From JASBSR01 sp963847575 (GTDB taxonomy: Bacteria; Pseudomonadota; Gammaproteobacteria; SZUA-229): a DNA stretch of 23,870 nt. The notes beneath the pieces are model-generated. The model worked only from the letters and a program-made list of their open reading frames with translations. It ran no database searches and was not told where the DNA came from. Positions 7,640 to 16,449 of the stretch are shown here, in pieces. A program made the position numbers and the translations under genes. The stretch is from positions 1 to 23,870 of the forward strand of contig CAWKAL010000103.1 in the NCBI GenBank assembly GCA_963847575.1, given 5' to 3'. Every line of letters starts with the position of its first letter. The stretch's first letter is position 1.

Positions 7640-8441
7640 TCACCAAACAATTTGTGCAAGCTTGCTGCCCGGGTCTTCTGCACGCATGAAGGCCTCGCCA
7701 ACCAGAAACGCATAAACGCCGTTATCTATCATTAACCTGACATCCTCGGGTGTATGAATACCGCTTTCTGTCACCAGCAGACGATCTTCCGGGACCTGGT
7801 CGAGCATCGACAGCGTTGTCTGCAGCGAAGTTTCAAACGTATGCAAACTGCGATTATTGATGCCTATTAGATGTTGCGCCACTTGCTAGTGCGCGCTCAA
7901 GTTCAGCTTCATCGTGCACTTCAACCAGCGCATCCATGCCCAGTTGCTGGGCAAGTTCGAGCAGCTCGGTCAACATTGCATCATCGAGTGCAGCGACAAT
8001 TAATAAAATACAGTCGGCGCCCATCGCGCGCGCTTCATAGACCTGGTACGGATCAATCATGAAGTCCTTGCGAATCACCGGCAGCGTGCAGGCGGCGCGC
8101 GCCTGTATCAGGTAGGCATCACTGCCCTGGAAAAAATCAGTGTCAGTCAACACTGACAAACAGGTGGCGCCGTTGGCGGCATACGATTTTGCAATCGCCA
8201 CCGGATCAAAATTTTCACGCAACATACCTTTGCTGGGTGAGGCTTTTTTAATCTCGGCGATGACCGCCGGCAGTTGATTGGCAGCACGGCTTTCAATTGC
8301 ATTAAAAAACCCGCGAACCGGCTGGGCCTGTTGCGCACGCGCGATGATCTCATCGAGCGGAACCTGTTTAACTCGCGCAGCCACTTCCTCGCGTTTGCGC
8401 GCCAGGATGGTTTGCAAAATATCGGTAGTCGGTTTATTCAT
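7640..8441 (-). CDS. trpC: Indole-3-glycerol phosphate synthase (frameshifted)
   Basis: Converts CdRP to indole-3-glycerol phosphate in tryptophan synthesis. The N-terminal part (to about 7876) has AEIKKASPSKG, CLSVLTDTDFFQGS, IRKDFMIDPYQVYEARA and LVEVHDEAELERAL. The C-terminal part in the next frame has HLIGINNRSLHTFE and VTESGIHTPEDV. One extra base in the TT at 7874-7875 explains the break; removing it gives 266 residues, the normal size of the monofunctional enzyme. The start overlaps the trpD stop by four bases (ATGA), so translation is coupled. It is last gene of the trp run. Confidence 0.92.
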
Positions 8442-9460
8442 TGTTGCTGACTTTTCACGACCAGCGCCTGCAGTTTTTCCGCCGCCTCACCACTGGCTAT
8501 GACTTCGGCGGCACGCGCCACGCCTTCTGCCAGCGTGGCTGTCAGCCCGGCAGCGTAGATTGCCGCGCCTGCATTCAGGCACACGATGTCCCTGGCGGGG
8601 CCGGCTTCGTTGGCAAACACGCGCCTGATAATGGCGAGACTGTCTGCAGCGTCCTGCGCCCGGACCTGGTCGAGACTCACAGCTTCCATGCCGAAATCCT
8701 CGGGACTGACGTCATAGGTTTTAATCTCGCCGTCAACAAGTTCGGCGATATGCGTCACACCTGCGATGCTGATTTCATCCAGCCCATCTTCGGCGTGCAC
8801 CACCAGTACGTGCTCACTGCCAAGCTGTTTCAAAACTTCTGCAAGTGGTTTGACCCAGTCATTACTGAACACACCCAGCACCTGGTTGGGTGCACCGGCG
8901 GGATTGGTCAGCGGCCCAAGCACATTAAAAATTGTGCGCACCGCCATTTCACGGCGCGGGCCGATGGCGTGTTTCATCGCGCTGTGATGCATGGGTGCGA
9001 ACATGAAGCCGACACCGATGTCATTCACACACTCGGCTACCTGTTCCGGGCTGAGTTCAAGATTAACGCCCGCGGCTTCGAGCACATCTGCACTGCCGGA
9101 TTTACTCGAGACCGAACGATTACCATGCTTGGCAACACGGCCGCCGGCGGCGGCGACGACAAACGCGCTCGCGGTAGAAATATTAAAACTGCCGGACGCA
9201 TCTCCACCGGTGCCACAGGTATCGACCAGGTTTCGCGTATCGACATCTACGTGGGTAGCGAGTTCGCGCATCACGGCTGCCGCCGCTGCGACTTCATCAA
9301 CAGTTTCGCCTTTCATGCGCAGACCCACGAGAAAACCGCCGACCTGGGCCGGCGTTGCTTCACCCGTCATAATCAGGCGCATGACAGCCTTCATGTCATC
9401 GGCAGAAAGATTTTTGCGCTCGGTTACAGCGCGGATCGCGGTTTGCATATCCATGGACAT
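8438..9460 (-). CDS. trpD: Anthranilate phosphoribosyltransferase
   Basis: Transfers the phosphoribosyl group of PRPP to anthranilate. The intact 340-residue product has the PRPP motif DTCGTGGDASGSFNIST near residue 81, KHGNRSVSSKSGSADVLEA, FMFAPMHHSAMKHA and RTIFNVLGPLTNPA, all diagnostic of TrpD. It is not fused to a glutaminase domain, which is encoded separately by trpG 13 bases upstream. An in-frame alternative start is the Met at residue 3. Confidence 0.97.
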   Translation of the reverse strand: MSMDMQTAIRAVTERKNLSADDMKAVMRLIMTGEATPAQVGGFLVGLRMKGETVDEVAAAAAVMRELATHVDVDTRNLVDTCGTGGDASGSFNISTASAFVVAAAGGRVAKHGNRSVSSKSGSADVLEAAGVNLELSPEQVAECVNDIGVGFMFAPMHHSAMKHAIGPRREMAVRTIFNVLGPLTNPAGAPNQVLGVFSNDWVKPLAEVLKQLGSEHVLVVHAEDGLDEISIAGVTHIAELVDGEIKTYDVSPEDFGMEAVSLDQVRAQDAADSLAIIRRVFANEAGPARDIVCLNAGAAIYAAGLTATLAEGVARAAEVIASGEAAEKLQALVVKSQQQ

Positions 9461-9473
9461 ATCTGGTCGCCCC

Positions 9474-10055
9474 TTATTTCATTTCCAGAAAATTCTGTAA
9501 CAATTCGTGACCGTGTTCGGTCAGTATCGATTCGGGATGGAACTGCACGCCTTCAACCGCAAGCTGCCTGTGCCGTACTCCCATGATTTCGTCGAGCTTA
9601 CCATTGGCATCTTCAGTCCACGCAGTCACCTCAAGACATTCCGGTAAGGTATTTTTGTCAATCACAAGCGAATGATAACGCGTCGCTGTGTAGGGATTAC
9701 TCAGGCCGCTGAAAACGTGTTTATTGTTATGATGAATTTGCGAAGTTTTTCCATGCATGATTTCACCTGCGTGCACAATATCGCCACCATATACCTGGCC
9801 GATGCTCTGGTGACCCAGGCACACGCCGAGTATCGGCACCTTGCCGGCAAAATGCTTTATCACGTCCATTGACACACCGGCTTCATCCGGCGTGCATGGG
9901 CCCGGCGATATCATGATGCGCTCGGGTTTGAGTTTTTCGATTTCCTCAAGTGTCACTTCATCATTACGAAACACGCGCACATCCGCGCCCAGCTCACCCA
10001 GGTATTGCACCAGGTTGTAGGTAAATGAATCATAATTGTCGATCATTACTAGCAT
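9474..10055 (-). CDS. trpG: Anthranilate synthase component II (glutamine amidotransferase)
   Basis: Supplies ammonia from glutamine to TrpE. The 193-residue class I amidotransferase begins LVMIDNYDSFTYNLVQYLGE. It has PGPCTPDEAG, the nucleophile Cys79 in GVCLGHQSIGQ, and the His-Glu dyad in VQFHPESIL. It may also serve 4-amino-4-deoxychorismate synthase, as many TrpG/PabA proteins do. A 10-base palindrome GCGGGCCCGC (10057-10066) lies just before the ATG and no clear Shine-Dalgarno is visible. The gene follows the TIGR03790 gene by 60 bases. Confidence 0.96.
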   Translation of the reverse strand: MLVMIDNYDSFTYNLVQYLGELGADVRVFRNDEVTLEEIEKLKPERIMISPGPCTPDEAGVSMDVIKHFAGKVPILGVCLGHQSIGQVYGGDIVHAGEIMHGKTSQIHHNNKHVFSGLSNPYTATRYHSLVIDKNTLPECLEVTAWTEDANGKLDEIMGVRHRQLAVEGVQFHPESILTEHGHELLQNFLEMK

Positions 10056-10115
10056 AGCGGGCCCGCAAATATTTTGATTATTGACGCTGTAAAATCTCTG
10101 CCGAAAAATTCTTCA

Positions 10116-11149
10116 TTAACGTTTAGCTACCGAGTATGGCGTTGCAAGCGGCTCGCCGACAAACACGCCCTGACCCGGCCATTGCACGCTTTTCCAGTAG
10201 GCTTCTATCAGGCTTTCACCGCGCGTATAACGATCGATCACAATCCCGGGATTGGGAAACTTTTGCACGAATGCACACGGCTCCACTACGCTGCCATAAC
10301 TGGCCGTCGCACCGGCATCGAGCCAGCGCAATATGCTCATCTGACTGTCCACCAAACAGGTTGCCACCGCTTGAAGTCAGGTGATCCGCGATAGCACCAT
10401 CAACAAACGTGTTGCTCTCGATATTATTCACTGATACCAAACCGGTGAAATAAAACATGACATCGGGTTTGTTTTCGAGCATATCACTGTGCACGATCTC
10501 GATTGGCAGGCGATGGCCCAGTTGTGCGACTACATCAGGATAGAGCCGTGCACGTACATTGCGTGCTTTATTGGATGTACTTACCAGGTACGCAGTCGCC
10601 CTCGGCTGCCCTGACTGATGATGGTCTGCACGCACGCCACGATCAATCATCGCCCGTGCCTGCTGACAGTGTACTACCTGCAAGCATCATCGACGGGCGA
10701 ATTTTAAAATCATCGTAAGGTGCAGTGCTGTCACTGTTGAAATACGCGCCAGGCGCTGTGGCCACACAACCACTACCACAATATTTCTCGTCAAAACCAA
10801 AGGCAAAAGCGCTGGTGACGGACATACAGGCAACGCGGTAGGGCTGGCTCCATGCGAGCGCGTAGTACTGCACCCCGGCGGGCGTAGCCTGGATTACCTG
10901 GCTGTATATTTTCGCAAACTGGTCACGATTGAGTTTTGAAATACCCGGCGGCATTTCAACCGCAATCATGTTTTGCGGTGGAATTTTTCGCTGTTGCTGG
11001 TAATAACCCGCCAGTTCACGGCTGTCTGGATCTGCGGTATTAAACACTACCGCGAGTTGACCTGCACTGATTGCATGTGCATTCATGCTGGCGCAGAGCA
11101 CAAGCAGCGTACTGCAGAACAGGCGAGCAGACTTTGATACGAGTTTCAT
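10116..11149 (-). CDS. Secreted TIGR03790-family protein (two frameshifts), inside the trp run
   Basis: I recognise this as the TIGR03790 family, whose function is unknown. It starts with a signal peptide (MKLVSKSARLFCSTLLVLCA, cleavage likely after NAHA), then LAVVFNTADPDSRELAGYYQQQRKIPPQNMI. In the second frame follow ARAMIDRGVRAD and TAYLVSTSNKARNVRA. In the third follow QMSILRWLDAGATASYGSVV, KFPNPGIVIDRYTRG, LIEAYWKSVQWPGQG and FVGEPLATPY. Frame changes lie near 10655-10675 and 10347; each is repaired by one base, giving about 344 residues. The start overlaps the trpE stop by four bases (ATGA), so it is probably cotranslated with trpE. Confidence 0.82.
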
Positions 11150-12678
11150 CGACGCACCTGCAACGGGTTATCCAGCCCCGCTTCCGCCTTGCTGACGGCA
11201 CGAAAAATAGCGCGACCCTTGTTCATGGTTTCGGCCCATTCGTTTTCGGGTATTGAATCGTACACAATACCTGCACCGGCCTGGATAGACAGCTGGTTGT
11301 CCTTGATCACTGCAGTGCGAATTGCTATTGCCGTGTCCATGTTGCCGTTCCACGACAGGTAACCGACAGCGCCCGAATAAATCCCGCGCTTGACCGGTTC
11401 AAGTTCATCAATAATTTCCATCGCGCGAATTTTTGGTGCGCCGCTAACAGTGCCTGCCGGAAAAGTCGCGCGCAATACATCCATTGCATTCAGCCCCGGG
11501 ATGAGTTCACCGGTGACATTGGAGACGATATGCATGACATGCGAGTAACGCTCGACCGCCATTTTCTCAGTGAGTTTTACGCTGCCGGTCTGGCTCACGC
11601 GCCCGGCATCGTTGCGACCGAGGTCGATCAGCATCAGGTGCTCGGCGAGCTCTTTCGGATCGGCCAGCAATTCCTGTTCCAGCGCAAGATCACTGGCTTC
11701 ATCTTTGCCGCGTGGACGCGTGCCCGCAATCGGACGCACGGTGACCTGGTTATCTTCCAGCCGCACAAGGATTTCCGGCGACGAACCCACCACGTGGTGA
11801 TCACCCAGGTCGAGATAATACATATACGGTGATGGATTGAGGCTGCGCAACGCGCGATACAGCTCCATCGGCCGCGCATTGAACGGAATTGTCAGGCGCT
11901 GAGACAGCACTACCTGCATGATGTCGCCGTCAATTATATATTCGCGTGCTTTTGCAACTGCAGCCTTGAAACCTGCTTCGGTAAATCCGGAAACAAAATC
12001 CGTTTCACTCACATGGCGCGCCTTGTGAGTCGGAATTTCGATGCTGTTGTTGCGCAGGCTGTCTTCGATCTCCTGCAGGCGGCGCTCACCTTGTTCCTGC
12101 GCCGCTGCATTATTCGATTCAACATGCACAATGATGTAAAGCTTGCCTGCAAGATTGTCGAATACCACGACTTCTTCTGACACCATCAACAAAATATCCG
12201 GCGTGCCCAGCGGATCGGGTTTGCTCGTGCCCTGTTTTTCTATATCCAGCCTGGACTCGATGTAACGAATGGTCTCGTAACCAAAGTAACCGACCAGGCC
12301 GCCGGTGAATCGCGGCAGGCCATCTCGCTCTTCTACCTGGTAGCGCTGCTGGAACTCGCTGATGTAGCTCAGCGGGTCTTCAACCGTCATGCGCTCGATG
12401 ACAGCATCGTCTTGCTCGATGACAATATCGCGATTGAACACTTTTAGCCGGGTGCGACACGGCAATCCGATGATGGAATATCGCCCCCATTTCTCACCGC
12501 CATGGACAGATTCGAACAAATACGAATACGGCGCATTGGCGAGTTTTAAATAGGTGCTGAGCGGTGTGTCGAGATCGGCCAGCACTTCACGCACCAGCGG
12601 CGTGCGCTGGTAAGTTGCCGCTGTGTCAGCCGACTGCGTGCTTGTTGCTGGATTAGATTTCGGTTTTTTAGATGTCAT
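11146..12678 (-). CDS. trpE: Anthranilate synthase component I
   Basis: Chorismate-using subunit that makes anthranilate with TrpG-derived ammonia. The intact 510 residues include the tryptophan-feedback region YLFESVHGGEKWGRYSIIG near residue 52. The catalytic blocks are DIMQVVLSQRLTIPF, PSPYMYYLDLGDHHVVGSSPE, VRPIAGTRPRG, LIDLGRNDAGRV, and TFPAGTVSGAPKIRAMEIIDE. It lies downstream of a leader peptide rich in tryptophan at its end (12741-12797), suggesting attenuation. Confidence 0.97.
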   Translation of the reverse strand: MTSKKPKSNPATSTQSADTAATYQRTPLVREVLADLDTPLSTYLKLANAPYSYLFESVHGGEKWGRYSIIGLPCRTRLKVFNRDIVIEQDDAVIERMTVEDPLSYISEFQQRYQVEERDGLPRFTGGLVGYFGYETIRYIESRLDIEKQGTSKPDPLGTPDILLMVSEEVVVFDNLAGKLYIIVHVESNNAAAQEQGERRLQEIEDSLRNNSIEIPTHKARHVSETDFVSGFTEAGFKAAVAKAREYIIDGDIMQVVLSQRLTIPFNARPMELYRALRSLNPSPYMYYLDLGDHHVVGSSPEILVRLEDNQVTVRPIAGTRPRGKDEASDLALEQELLADPKELAEHLMLIDLGRNDAGRVSQTGSVKLTEKMAVERYSHVMHIVSNVTGELIPGLNAMDVLRATFPAGTVSGAPKIRAMEIIDELEPVKRGIYSGAVGYLSWNGNMDTAIAIRTAVIKDNQLSIQAGAGIVYDSIPENEWAETMNKGRAIFRAVSKAEAGLDNPLQVRR

Positions 12679-12740
12679 GGCGTTTTCCTGAGTCAGGGTA
12701 ACAATGCCGCATTACACAAATGCGTGCTCACACTCAATAC

Positions 12741-12797
12741 TCACCATCGCCATGCGCGCTGGAGTGCTTTGCCCTGCTGTGTGGAAAACGTTTTCAT
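12741..12797 (-). CDS. trpL: Candidate trp leader peptide upstream of trpE
   Basis: An 18-codon frame lies 62 bases before trpE and reads MKTFSTQQGKALQRAWRW then TGA. Two of the last three codons are TGG. Position, size and terminal tryptophans are those of ribosome-mediated attenuator leader peptides; attenuation of trpE is known in Pseudomonas. Downstream a 6-bp hairpin CGCATT/AATGCG with loop TGTGT is visible, but no stem followed by a T-run, so the terminator half is not proven. The ribosome site is weak. A TACACT element 9 bases before the ATG is a poor promoter candidate. Confidence 0.6.
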   Translation of the reverse strand: MKTFSTQQGKALQRAWRW

Positions 12798-12860
12798 CGT
12801 CTGCGCAGTGTAGCCGAATTTATGCCCTTCGTCGCCTGTCCCGGTGTGCTGACCTGGCGC

Positions 12861-13562
12861 TTACCATGCCACCAGTGATTGCACTTCAGCCATCGAATCG
12901 ACCACCGCATCGGGGTGATAATCGCGAATATCCTCACCATGGTTATACCCGTAAGACATGCAAATAATACCAAAGCCGGCGGCACGCGCGGCTTTTACAT
13001 CGCTCATCGAATCGCCCAGCATCAATGAATCTTGCGGTGCCACGCCGAGCTGCTGCGCTGCCTGTAACAGCGGCATCGGATCGGGTTTCTTCTTTTCAAC
13101 CATGTCGCCGCAAATCACCAGCTCGAAATAATCCGCAATGCCGAGGTCGCGCAAGATTGGCAGTGTAAACTGGCTCGCCTTATTGGTCACACAGCCGATT
13201 TTGACGCCGGTGGCTTTAAGGAAATCCAGCGCCTGCTTCACACCGTCGTAGAGGCAACTGCGTTTCGAGGTGTTTTCACTATACAGCTGCTGGAATATCG
13301 GCAGGGCTTTCTGGTAGAGCGCATCATCGGGCATGCCATCGAGCTGGTTCATCAAAGCCCGCTGCACCAGGCGCTCGACACCATTACCGACCCAGTGACG
13401 CACACGCGCTTCACCGCGCACCGGCATGCCCAGCTGTTTCAGCATTTCGTCCACGCACCAGGCGAGGTCGGGCACGCTGTCGACCAGGGTGCCATCGACA
13501 TCGATCAGCACCATGGCCGGACGTTTTAATAATGCCGTGTTAGACGTTGGTTTTGTCTGCAT
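12861..13562 (-). CDS. gph: Phosphoglycolate phosphatase (HAD family)
   Basis: HAD-type phosphatase that clears 2-phosphoglycolate, a product of DNA repair and oxidative damage. The intact 233 residues show motif I LIDVDGTLVDS with the nucleophilic Asp, a helical cap, motif II VTNKAS, the Lys region KKKPDPMPL and motif IV MLGDSMSDVKAARAAG. It follows rpe by 30 bases and precedes the trpE leader by about 60, the rpe-gph-trpE order known from Pseudomonas. Another HAD substrate cannot be excluded, but context favours gph. Confidence 0.92.
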   Translation of the reverse strand: MQTKPTSNTALLKRPAMVLIDVDGTLVDSVPDLAWCVDEMLKQLGMPVRGEARVRHWVGNGVERLVQRALMNQLDGMPDDALYQKALPIFQQLYSENTSKRSCLYDGVKQALDFLKATGVKIGCVTNKASQFTLPILRDLGIADYFELVICGDMVEKKKPDPMPLLQAAQQLGVAPQDSLMLGDSMSDVKAARAAGFGIICMSYGYNHGEDIRDYHPDAVVDSMAEVQSLVAW

Positions 13563-13592
13563 AGTATGAACCCGCAGGCCAGCTCAATCGCC

Positions 13593-14284
13593 TTAAGCGA
13601 CTTTTGCCAGCTCCGCACGCATTTTGCCTACAACCGTATCGTAGCCATGCGCATCCTTATCTGACCCCGCACCAAATATGGCGGAACCGGCGACAAACGT
13701 ATCGGCACCGGCTTCTGCGATTTCGCGGATGTTATCGACCTTGACGCCACCGTCAATTTCCAGACGGATATCACGACCCGAGGCATCGATAATCTTGCGT
13801 GCCTGGCGTAATTTGTCGAGCGTGCCTGGAATAAATGCCTGGCCGCCGAAACCCGGGTTGACCGACATCAGCAACACCATGTCGACCTTGTCGAGCACGT
13901 AGTTCAAGATAACTCAGCGGTGTTGCCGGGTTGAATACCAGCCCGCTCTTGCAGCCGCTTTCACGGATCAGCTGCAGGCTGCGATCGATGTGATCACTGG
14001 CTTCGGGATGGAAAGTAATATACGTCGCGCCCGGCCTTGGCAAAATCCGGAATGATGCGATCCACCGGCTTCACCATCAGGTGAACATCAATCGGCGCGG
14101 TCACACCGTGATTGCGCAGTGCTTCGCAGACCAGCGGTCCGATGGTCAGATTGGGTACGTAGTGATTGTCCATCACGTCGAAATGCACAATGTCGGTACC
14201 GGACTTGAGTACGTTGTCGACTTCTTCACCCAGCCTGGCAAAATCTGCCGACAGTATGGATGGGGCTATCTGAAAATCTGCCAT
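13593..14284 (-). CDS. rpe: Ribulose-phosphate 3-epimerase (two frameshifts)
   Basis: Interconverts ribulose-5-phosphate and xylulose-5-phosphate in the pentose phosphate pathway. The start MADFQIAPSILSADFARLGE follows GAGGAA. Frame one has HFDVMDNHYVPNLTIGP and IDVHLMVKPVD. Frame two has TYITFHPEASDHIDRSL and GLVFNPATPLSYL. Frame three has NYVLDKVDMVLLMSVNPGFG, EIDGGV and FVAGSAIFG. One extra base in the CCC at 14030-14032 and one in the AA at 13906-13907 explain both breaks; corrected length is about 229 residues, normal for Rpe. It is first in the minus-strand run to trpC. Confidence 0.92.
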
Positions 14285-14410
14285 GTCATATTCCTCGTAG
14301 GCTTAGGCTCGAAAAGCGGCACACTTTACCACCAATGCACGGGGCTTTGCATATCCACACAGGGACGACTAATATGCGCACACTCTTGAAATGCACAAAT
14401 GAGATCAAAA

Positions 14411-14867
14411 ATGTCTGTCAGCATCGCCCTGCATATTCTCGCCTCGGTCATCTGGGTCGGCGGCATGTTTTTCGCCTACATGGCGCTGCGTCCAGCGGCG
14501 GCACAGGTACTGGAGCCGCCCCAGCGCTTAAGCCTGTGGATCGAGAGCTTCAAACGCTTTTTTGTCTGGGTCTGGCTGAGTATTATTAGTGCTGATCGTT
14601 ACCGGCTACTGGATGGTGTTCAGCATTTTTGGTGGTTTTGACAGCGTCGGGCTGCATGTTCACCTGATGCACGGCATGGGCATCGTGATGATGCTGATCT
14701 TTTTCCACGTTTACTTTGCGCCATACCGCCGGCTGCGCCACGCCGTGATAATTGAAGATTATCCTGAAGGCGGCCGCCGGCTGGGGCAAATCCGCATGCT
14801 GGTGGGATTGAACCTCACCATCGGCCTGATTGTCATAGCTATCGCCAGTGCCGGGCGTTACCTGTAA
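14411..14867 (+). CDS. CopD-like small integral membrane protein (frameshifted)
   Basis: About 151 residues with four predicted membrane segments and no known activity; it resembles the CopD-related membrane family (COG5615-like). The first frame has MSVSIALHILASVIWVGGMF and FVWVWLSI. The second frame has VLIVTGYWMVFSIFGG, HVHLMHGMGIVMMLIFFHVY, and LVGLNLTIGLIVIAIA. One extra base near 14582-14588 breaks the frame. The paired His in HVHLMHGMG and FFHVYF could bind heme or metal, as in related cytochrome-like proteins, but this is inference. It diverges from rpe and lies upstream of a cytochrome c gene. ATG 14399 is an alternative start. Confidence 0.75.
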
Positions 14868-15045
14868 TAACAGCCAGTAAATTTGCATTTCGAAACATTT
14901 GGCGTATATGCAAGAAATCCTGAATTACTGTAACATCCGGCGCGTATCAGTTTCTCGCCGCGCCTGCATAATGTAAGCGCATGATTTTTAACAGATATTC
15001 TGACTTTTTCAGATATATCACTTTTTCCATACAGGAGAAAACAAC

Positions 15046-15355
15046 ATGAAACGTCAAATTCTGACCCTACTGTCTGCACTTGCACTTGCTGCCGCCGCCA
15101 ATGTCGCCACTGCAGGTGATGCTGCTGCCGGAAAAGCCAAAGCCGCCAGCTTGTGCTGGCTGTCACGGTCCCGCTGGTATCAGCGCTGTGCCGACTTACC
15201 CGAACCTGGCCGGCCAGAAAGAAGCTTACCTGGTTGCCCAGATGAAGGCATTCAAGGACGGCACCCGTGCGAATGCAATCATGGCGCCTATGGCCAAGCC
15301 ACTCAGCGATGCTGACATTGCTAACCTGTCTGCCTATTACGCAAGCCTGAAATAA
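15046..15355 (+). CDS. Small periplasmic c-type cytochrome (frameshifted)
   Basis: Class I cytochrome c, about 102 residues. A signal peptide (MKRQILTLLSALALAAAANV, cleavage likely after ATA) is followed by GDAAAGKAKAAS. The heme motif CAGCHGPAG appears in the next frame, then PTYPNLAGQKEAYLVAQMKA and the distal methionine in MAPMAKPLSDADIANL. An extra T in 15151-15152, just before the CxxCH, causes the break; correction gives a normal single-heme protein of the cytochrome c553/c5-like type. AGGAG sits 9 bases before the ATG. It likely carries electrons in the periplasm; partner unknown. Confidence 0.9.
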
Positions 15356-15374
15356 GCAGTTCGCTTGTTGCTAT

Positions 15375-15412
15375 AAAAGCCCCACAGACTGCAGAGTCTC
15401 TGGGGCTTTTTT
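15375..15412 (+). terminator. Terminator after the cytochrome c gene
   Basis: AAAAGCCCCA pairs with TGGGGCTTTT, and the stem extends past one mismatch with AGACT/AGTCT around a GCAG loop, ending in six T. The proposed start of the DUF3187 gene lies in its T-run. Confidence 0.85.
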
Positions 15413-16362
15413 GTGCCTGCTGTTTACAAGTGCCAGCGTTTCGGCCGACGCATTCATCAGCCGCGACCAGAATCCACTGGTGCTGATACACGGCCTGCCC
15501 TTTGTCGCCCAGTGCACGCGTAACACCGCGCGACAGCTTCGACTGGTCGCTCAGTTATAACATCACCAACACCCTGAATTCGGAGAGTGATTCAACGCAA
15601 TCCCTGCTGCTGGATTACGAATCACACGAACTCAACTACAGCCTTAGCATCGGTCTCGCGCAGGACTGGGCCTTCAGGCTCGATATTCCACTGATCCATT
15701 ACGGCGGCGGTTTCCTCGACAATGCAATTGACGGCTGGCACGAAGCCTTCAGCCTGCCGCAGGCGAACCGGCCCAACGTGGCCGATAATGGTTTTCACAT
15801 CCGTTACCTGGATAATTCGAACACGGTTGTCGATATAGTCGATTCCAGCAGCGGTATTGGCGATGTACAGCTCGGACTGGGCAGACAGCTGCATGCATCG
15901 GCAAATCACGCCAGCAGTGTATGGCTCAGCGCCGACCTGCCCACGGGCAATCAACGCGAGTTAACCGGCAGTGAACACACCGACTTCATTCTGCAACTGG
16001 CCAGCGTGCATAAACTTCACAACGACTGGCAACTCGATGCCAGCCTGGCGCTGGTATTACCGGGCGATTCGCAACTCAATGGCGTCGAAGTCGCTGACAC
16101 TGTCTGGTTTGCACACACCGGACTCGAATGGAATGCACATCGCGCATTTGATTTGCGGGTGCAACTCAATGGCCACACCGACATATATCCTGACAGCAGC
16201 CTGAAACTACTCGGCAGCAGTTACCTGATCGTGTTCGGCGGGCGCATACATCTTGACGACTGCGCGGATTTTGATATCGCCATCAGTGAAGACCTCAAGG
16301 TGGGTGCATCACCCGATGCGAGCTTTATATTCAGCTATCGTCAACGCACCGGCTGTGACTGA
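15411..16362 (+). CDS. DUF3187 family outer-membrane-like protein (frameshifted, start uncertain)
   Basis: The N-terminus reads CLLFTSASVSADAFISRDQN then PLVLIHGLP, a short signal peptide plus the DUF3187 opening. The frame changes at the TTT of 15501-15503; dropping one T joins it to LSPSARVTPRDSFDWSLSYN. The remainder alternates polar and hydrophobic residues, as expected for beta strands (NHASSVWLSADLPTGNQREL, ending FIFSYRQRTGCD), predicting a small barrel. No ATG is available; TTG 15411 preceded by GGGG is the best start but lies in the upstream terminator, and an undetected indel may hide the real one. Function unknown. Confidence 0.72.
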
Positions 16363-16400
16363 AACAGACTTCATTATTACCGATAATTATTCAGGGCAAT

Positions 16401-16430
16401 AAAAAACGGCGACCGAAGTCGCCGTTTTTT
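16401..16430. terminator. Bidirectional terminator between DUF3187 and PEP-CTERM copy 1
   Basis: A perfect 13-bp stem (six A plus CGGCGAC, and its complement) has loop CGAA on the plus strand and TTCG, the stable UUCG tetraloop, on the minus strand. T-runs occur on both strands. Confidence 0.92.
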
Positions 16431-16449
16431 TAGTATTAACAAATCGTGC

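Noticed and set aside
8441..9586. 381-codon plus-strand open frame opposite trpD and trpG
   Set aside because: It is antisense to two well-conserved genes, has no domain or ribosome site, and is the open shadow expected from GC-rich codons.
10057..10066. Palindrome GCGGGCCCGC before trpG as an attenuator or operator
   Set aside because: It is isolated, has no T-run or partner structure, and the small upstream frame (MKNFSAEILQRQ) has no tryptophan.
15000..15030. AGATAT repeats before the cytochrome c gene as a regulator site
   Set aside because: They are short, imperfect and match no site I can name.
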